Shown one piece after another: positions 1-6,348 of a DNA stretch of 6,348 nucleotides. The notes below the pieces were generated by a model. It was not told the DNA's origin, did not search any database, and worked only from the letters and a program-made list of their open reading frames with translations. This stretch comes from Methylovulum sp. (lineage in GTDB: Bacteria; Pseudomonadota; Gammaproteobacteria; Methylococcales; Methylomonadaceae). Made by a program: the position numbers and the translations under genes. The stretch covers positions 1-6,348 of the forward strand of contig SCST01000587.1 of the NCBI GenBank assembly GCA_004299465.1, given 5' to 3'. Each line of letters begins with the position of its first letter. The first letter of the stretch is position 1.

Positions 1-164
1 ACCATCCTTTTTCTCACGGCAGGGGGATAAAAGGTGTAACGGGCAGGCAGGATGTCCTGTCAATTCACCGGGTACTACCAACGGAAAAGGAATTCCCCGC
101 ACCGTTAATCGCATCCGGCGCATCATCAATCGTTACGGCTTTCAATCCCTATCCCGAGTATCCC

Positions 165-2222
165 ATGAACAAACTAATCGCTATTCTATTTTTATCGGCG
201 GGTGCGATAGCGTCTAATGCCTATGCGGAAGACGCTGACGTGCAAGAGCTGGACACGATAATCGTCACCGCTCCATTTGAAAAAACCGGCTCGAAATCGG
301 CGCGTCCCGTCACAGTCTTATCTGAAGCAGCCTTGCGTACAAAAATCGGCCAAACCATCGGCGAAACGCTGAAAAATGAACTCGGCATTACCAGCCAATC
401 GTTCGGCACCGGCGTCGGCACACCGGTGATTCGCGGGCAATCGGGACCACGCGTGCGCGTGATGCAAAACGGCCTCGGCAATAATGATGCATCCAATTTA
501 AGCCCCGACCATGCCAACAGCGTCGAGCCTATCCTGGCCGAGCGGGTCGAAGTGCTGCGCGGGCCGTCAACCTTGTTGTACGGCAGCGGCGCAATCGGCG
601 GCGTGGTCAATGTGATAGATAACCGCATTCCTGAAACCATGCCCGATAAACTGCTCGGCGGTGCGGCGGAGCAGCGTTACGACTCCACCAGCAACGAAAG
701 CGCCAGCACACTGAAACTGGAAGGCGGCCATAGCGGTGTCGCCTACCATCTCGACGGCTTTTATCGCGGCCATGACAATGTCCATATCGGCGGCAAGGCC
801 ATCGACGAAACGGCTGCCCGCGCTACCGACAGCAGTCTTGCCGGCGTTGCCGTGCTGGATAACTCCGACGGCGTCATCAATAACAGCAACGGCCGTAGCG
901 AAGGCGCTTCAGCGGGGATGTCTTTGATAGGCTACTCCGGCATGGTCGGCGCGGCGCTTAACCAGTTGAATAACAACTACGGCATCCCGCCAGACGGCAG
1001 CGGCGGCGGACCGGTTCGCATCGACATGAGCCAAACCAAATACGAGTTGAAAGCGCAGTTGAAAAATCCGCTGCCGCTCGCTGAAGCCTTACGCTATAAA
1101 TTCGGCTACACCGACTATAAGCATGTCGAAATGGACGACGGCGTGCCTGCCACAACATTCCTCAACGAATCCTTTGAAAACCGCGTGGAACTGGAACATA
1201 AACCGCTGCTGGGCCTGCTGGACGGCGTGCTAGGCTTTCAATCGGTCAACAGCCAATTTGCGGCGCTCGGCGAAGAAGCCGTCGTTCCGCGCTCGGACAT
1301 CGACACTTATGGCGTATTCCTGGTCGAATCGCTGGACTTCAATAGCGTCACTTACGAACTGGGCATGCGCGGCGAATCGGTGACGATCGCCCCTGAAACC
1401 GGCAGCGATTTTTCTTACACCCCGCTCAGCGGCTCGGCTTCGGCACTATGGGACATCACCGACCGGCACCAACTGAGCCTATCGATGACGCACTCCGAAC
1501 GGGCACCGCAAATACAGGAATTATTATCCGACGGCGTGCATGAGGCTACGCGCAGTTATGAGCTGGGCAATGCCGATCTTAAAGAAGAACTGTCCAATAA
1601 CCTGGACCTGGGCTATCGCTACACATCGGACTGGATGACCGCCCAATTAAACCTGTTCCACAACTGGGTCGGCGATTATATTTACCAGCAGCGTAGCGGC
1701 TCGGTATTTAATGAAGACACGGAGACTTTCGAAACGTTATGCAGTAGCGCAGCCTGTTTGCCGATACTCGAAAGCCGCCAGACCGACGCCACCTTCAAAG
1801 GCTTTGAAGCGCAATTGACATTCCCGCTGATGGAAAACCGTTACGGACTGGTCGATTTGAACCTGTTCAGCGATTACACACGCGGCGAATTCAGCAATGG
1901 CGGCAATGTGCCGCGCATGCCGCCGCTACGTTACGGCCTGCAAGTCAGTTATGAGAAAAATGACTGGAGCAGTAATATCCGTTTGACGCGCGGCGAAGCG
2001 CAAACCTATGCCGGCGATAATGAATCGAATACACCGGCATACCTGTTGCTGAACCTGGGCGCGCAGTACCGTCTGGCGAACCTGGGCAAAGCCGAGGTCA
2101 TGCTGTTTGCGAACGGCAAGAACCTGCTCGATGAAAACATCCGCAATTCGACCTCGTATTTACGCAATTTTGCGCCGGAGCCGGGGCGTAGCGCAGAATT
2201 AGGCGTAAGAATCAGTTATTGA
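165..2222 (+). CDS. TonB-dependent outer-membrane receptor, ZnuD-like
   Basis: A 685-residue receptor predicted to import a scarce ligand across the outer membrane using TonB/ExbBD energy. Residues 1-21 form a signal peptide (hydrophobic core, cleavage likely after AYA). A TonB-box-like DTIIVTA follows at 30-36. The plug domain spans about 45-155, with VIRGQSG near 88-94, SPDHANSVEP near 113-122 and the conserved VEVLRGPSTLLYGSGAIGG near 128-146. The rest is beta-barrel, ending in the aromatic Tyr expected of outer-membrane proteins; length is normal for the family. The SPDHAN...VEVLRGP...NVIDNRIP pattern is what I associate with the ZnuD (zinc, sometimes heme) group. It lacks the His-rich loops of some ZnuD proteins but has a Cys pair (CSSAAC, about residue 526-531) in a probable surface loop. 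The next reading frame downstream is a decayed COG0523 GTPase, a family often tied to zinc limitation, which supports a metal role. The frame stays open upstream to the window edge, but there is no ATG, GTG or TTG codon before 165 and the signal peptide begins here. No clear Shine-Dalgarno precedes it. Substrate is inference. Confidence 0.93.
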   Translation: MNKLIAILFLSAGAIASNAYAEDADVQELDTIIVTAPFEKTGSKSARPVTVLSEAALRTKIGQTIGETLKNELGITSQSFGTGVGTPVIRGQSGPRVRVMQNGLGNNDASNLSPDHANSVEPILAERVEVLRGPSTLLYGSGAIGGVVNVIDNRIPETMPDKLLGGAAEQRYDSTSNESASTLKLEGGHSGVAYHLDGFYRGHDNVHIGGKAIDETAARATDSSLAGVAVLDNSDGVINNSNGRSEGASAGMSLIGYSGMVGAALNQLNNNYGIPPDGSGGGPVRIDMSQTKYELKAQLKNPLPLAEALRYKFGYTDYKHVEMDDGVPATTFLNESFENRVELEHKPLLGLLDGVLGFQSVNSQFAALGEEAVVPRSDIDTYGVFLVESLDFNSVTYELGMRGESVTIAPETGSDFSYTPLSGSASALWDITDRHQLSLSMTHSERAPQIQELLSDGVHEATRSYELGNADLKEELSNNLDLGYRYTSDWMTAQLNLFHNWVGDYIYQQRSGSVFNEDTETFETLCSSAACLPILESRQTDATFKGFEAQLTFPLMENRYGLVDLNLFSDYTRGEFSNGGNVPRMPPLRYGLQVSYEKNDWSSNIRLTRGEAQTYAGDNESNTPAYLLLNLGAQYRLANLGKAEVMLFANGKNLLDENIRNSTSYLRNFAPEPGRSAELGVRISY

Positions 2223-5200
2223 AGGCATGAACATCTCTTCGAAAACCGATGACCGCATCCCCGTCACTGTGCTGAGCGGTTTTCTGGGTAGCGACAAAAC
2301 CATGCTGCTTAAGCGCTAGTTAGGCCAATGATTTATTACGCAAAGACATTGAAATCGCTAAACGAGTGACGTTGTAAACAAAGGCTACCCATTTTAGGCG
2401 GGACAAGTTGCAAGGCTTTTAACCGTTTGCCTTTATGCCCTACAGGTACTGAGCAATTCCAAAGCCAGCTCCGCCATGTTTTTTGACGCGCCGCCCTGCC
2501 CTAATGCACATTTGACCCGGTTTAAATTTGCCTTCATATCGTCCGCATAAGCGTCATCCGCCAGAATATGCCGTATCTCGGCAGCCAGGTTCTCCGCCGT
2601 CGCTTCGTGTTGGATGAATTCCTTGACTATGCTTTTGCCCGCTACGATATTCGGCAAGCCTATAAACGGTGTTTTTACCAGCCAGCGTCCCAGCCGATAG
2701 GTAATCGGCGCCAATTTGTACGCAATCACCATAGGCACGGTCAGCAACGCAATTTCCAGTGTTGCAGTACCGGAAGTCGTCATCACCGCATTACAACATT
2801 GCATGACATCATAAGGCTGGTTTTTAATTACGGTAATTTTGACGGCTGCCTGTTGCAAATAAGCCTCAAGCAAATCATCGGCAATCGAGGCCGCTTGCGG
2901 CAGGATAAATTGAAGCCCCGGTAATCCAGCCTGCAATTTTTCGGCGGCAGCCAGCATGACGGGCAGCATGCGCTTGATTTCATTGACGCGGCTGCCGGGC
3001 AGCAAGCCGATGACCGGGTTCCGATTATCCAGTTCAAAGCGCGCCAAATCTTCGGTTTTACTATAGCGGGGATGAACTTTATCGACGGAAGGATGGCCCA
3101 CGTAACGCACCGGCACGTTTTCGGCCTCGTAATAAGCGGTCTCAAACGGAAAAATCACCGCCATCATGTCGATCACCCTGCCGTATTGTTTAACCCGCCC
3201 TGCCCGCCACGCCCAAACCTGCGGACTGACATAAAACAGCACTTTAATGCCGCGGTTTTTCGCAAAACCGGCCAGCTTGAAATTAAATTCCTTGTAATCG
3301 ACGCAAACCAGCAAATCGGGTTTCTCAGCGACTAGCAACTGCTGCATCAACGTCAATGCGCGGCGAATTTCACGGTAATGCCTGATGACTTCGACGACGC
3401 CGATAACGGCTATAGCTGCCGAATCATAGCGGATGTCTATACCGGCCTCCGCCATTTTTGCAGCGCCCATGCCGATGCCTTTAATATCAGGCCGATGTTT
3501 TTTCATCTCCAGAAACATATTGGCGGCATGCTGGTCGCCGGATGCTTCGCCGGCGCTGAAAGCTATCGTTAAGGGTTTGTGCTGGGACATAGTCAAGGCA
3601 AGTTAGGCAAAACAGAAAGCGGTTATCGTTCGGCTAGCGCCACATAGTTCTTTAATATTTCAGCGTGGAAGGCATCCGGCAATCGTGCCCAATCTCTCGC
3701 TTCAATCAATATCGGTATATTGGATTCACGCAAAGCGTCCAGAAAATCTTCCAGCCTGTCAATTGCAATCGGCTGCAGGTCGGGCGAGCGCAATACGACA
3801 TCCAAATCGCTGGTATCGTGAGCCTCGCCCTTCACGCGGGAGCCATACGCCCAGGCCGTTACACCGGGCAGGTATTGCGCCAGTAATTTACAGAACTGCC
3901 GCCTGTCTTGTTCCCGCAGATAAAGATTTGAACTGTTCATAGGCTGCTTTAGATGACCGCGTGGATTTTATATGCATCCTTAATAAACTGCGGCAACAAG
4001 ATTAAGGTTTCATCGGCAAAACCGACGCCGTAATCATGGGCCGTATCATTGCGGTTATCCCGGTACTGTAACCATCTTTCGGCTTCCGCCAGTGTGATTA
4101 AATCGTACTTCGCCGCATAACGAAAAATATCTTTAAAGACTAATTTATCCGCCTGTTTCGGTGTCGCGAAATAACGCGCTTTTTCCAGCGTATTGATACA
4201 ACGGGCAAAATAATCCGTATTCAGCTTGCTCATGACGAAGCGAATACACCCCGGATGACTGCGACAATTTTTCGGGTATCGTCATCGGATAAAAATGGAC
4301 AAATCGGCAATGAAAAACAACGGGCGGCAACGGATTCCGTCACCGACAAACTCAAGCCCGCACATTCCTGCTTAAACACATTTTGCTGGTGCAAAGGCAC
4401 GGGATAATAGACCGCACAGCCGATGTGTTCCGCCTGTAGCGCTTTTAAAATTTCATCGCGGCGCTCGGACAACAGCGTGTACTGGTGATAGACATGCACA
4501 CCCAGCCCGTCTTCAAACGGCGTGGCCAGCGGTAAATCCGCCATCAGCCCTGAATAAAGCTGCGCGACACGGCGGCGGGCCTGGTTGTACTGGTCTATGC
4601 GCTTTAATTTGGCCCGCAAAATCACCGCCTGCATTTCATCGAGGCGACTGTTGTAACCGATGACATCATGATAATAGCGGACATCCGAACCGTGATTGCG
4701 TAATTGCCTGATCTTCGCCGCCGTCTCATCCGAATCGGTGACGACCAGGCCGCCGTCGCCGAATGCCCCGAGATTTTTGCTCGGGAAAAAACTGAATCCT
4801 GCGGCATTGCCGAACGCACCGGTTTGTTTGCCGTTGATGCTGGCACCGAACGACTGGCAGCAATCTTCAATCAGTTTCAGGTTGTGCGCCTGGCAAATCT
4901 GCGCGATTTTATCCATATCGGCGGGTTGGCCGAATAAATGCACCGGCATCACGGCCTTAGTCTTAGTCGTAATGGCTTTCTCTATCGCTTCCGGTGAAAT
5001 ATTGAAGGTTTTCGGATCAATATCGACGAAAACCGGAATAGCCCCGACGTATTTAATCGCTTCCGCCGTCGCAATAAACGTAAACGCCGTCGTGATGACT
5101 TCATCGCCCTGCCCTATCCCTTCCGCCAACAACGCCAAATGCAGCGCATCGGTACCGGAAGCGACGCCGATCGCATGCTTGACGCCGAGATAAGCGGCCG

Positions 5201-6348
5201 TTTCCTGCTCGAAAGCCTGTACATTCGGCCCTAGAATGAACGAGCAGTTTTCTATCGTTTCAGCCAAGCCTTGTTCTACTTCGTCTTTGATTTCAGCGTA
5301 TTGGGCTTTGAGGTTTACCATTGGTATCATGTATTTTCCTTGTTTCCACGGTTTTTGTGGGTGATGATTTATTAAGAGGGTTTAAAAAATTACGTTAATA
5401 CCTAAACAGAAGGTGCTTTAGGGACAAAAAGCGTAAGTCGATGCGCAAGAAATTAGCGGGTAGCTTTTCCAAGCTCAGAATTTGAGCAGGTTTTCAGAAA
5501 TAAGATCACATTTGTTCTTCACTGACAAATACCGCTATTATGAAGATCACTGGCGGTTTTATAAACAGCGTCTAATAAGCGACTCTGTTTTTAGGTTTCT
5601 TAACGTTATGAATCAAAGCCTTCTCATAGTAATCAAATGAAACTGTCGGAAGGATAAAATTTTTTGTCTAACAGATGTTCTTGAGTATAAGGGCATTGCG
5701 CTGGAAACACATGTTGCGGCATGTGGGTTTCGTCACTCGCCCATTCGACAGCATCCGCATATATTTCTATGACTGAGCCATCTATCAGGCTCTTTAGACT
5801 GGGCATGTCTTTAAGCAACAGAAGCAATTGTCGTCGTTGTTCATTAATGGATGACTCCCAACTCGTGCCGCGTCCTTCAACTTGGTATTGCCATTTTAAT
5901 AAGTGGGCAATTAGCACCAGCAAGCGATTTCTTAACTCGCGCTTATCTCTTTTTCCCATATCCTCCAGTTCCTCAACTAAGTGCGCGGTGTCGATTTCAC
6001 TAAAACGCGATGCTTTCAATAACTGGATGTGTTCCTGAATCCATAAATTAAAGTCGCTATCGTATAGTGTTTGCATGTTCATAATTTATATCATCACAGT
6101 CAGCGTTCCGGGTCTAACAAACTGTTTTTAGACGCCTTGAATGGTTATATTAAGATTTGGCTTAGCTTCAGAAACCCAGTCTCATTTCCCCCCCAACAAC
6201 TCCGTAATCCTGATCGCCGTCTCCAAAGCCCGTCGCCCCGCTTCACCGGACACCAACGGCTTCGTACCGGCCTGAATGCAGTTGACAAAATGCCTAATTT
6301 CCTCCAGCAACGCATCGCCACTCTCAAACACCGATTCCTCGGTTTCTA

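Overview
The window looks like chromosome from a Gram-negative gammaproteobacterium of intermediate G+C. The mix of a lipid A gene, an apparent GlcNAc3N sugar pair, a DUF29 protein and a HEPN/MNT pair would fit a methanotroph-like member (Methylococcales). That taxonomic guess is inference from gene content only.

Left part (1-2432): a 685-residue TonB-dependent outer-membrane receptor on the + strand. Its plug domain resembles the ZnuD zinc-receptor family. Five bases after its stop lies a remnant of a CobW/COG0523 (G3E) metal-chaperone GTPase. The remnant has a damaged Walker A loop, an in-frame stop and an apparent one-base shift, and only about 50 codons survive. Together they suggest a former zinc/metal-uptake pair whose GTPase has decayed.

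Right part (2433-6348): everything is on the - strand. In transcription order there is the C-terminal tail of a Gfo/Idh/MocA oxidoreductase that runs off the right edge, then a DUF29 protein. A gene-free gap of about 300 bp follows, then a DegT-family sugar aminotransferase, a shortened HEPN protein, an MNT nucleotidyltransferase and lpxB (lipid A disaccharide synthase). The aminotransferase and HEPN genes overlap by ATGA, HEPN and MNT are 8 bp apart, and MNT and lpxB are about 32 bp apart, so these four probably form one transcript.

The main interpretation is that oxidoreductase + aminotransferase + lpxB is a gnnA-gnnB-lpxB lipid A block. In Acidithiobacillus ferrooxidans, gnnA and gnnB lie between lpxA and lpxB and make UDP-GlcNAc3N, the precursor of lipid A with amide-linked primary acyl chains. 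Here the block appears to have been entered twice: by a DUF29 gene between the two sugar genes, flanked by a degenerate direct repeat, and by a HEPN/MNT toxin-antitoxin-like pair between the aminotransferase and lpxB. The HEPN protein keeps its RX4HXY motif but seems to lack an internal stretch found in relatives. No RNA genes, CRISPR arrays or intact insertion sequences were seen.
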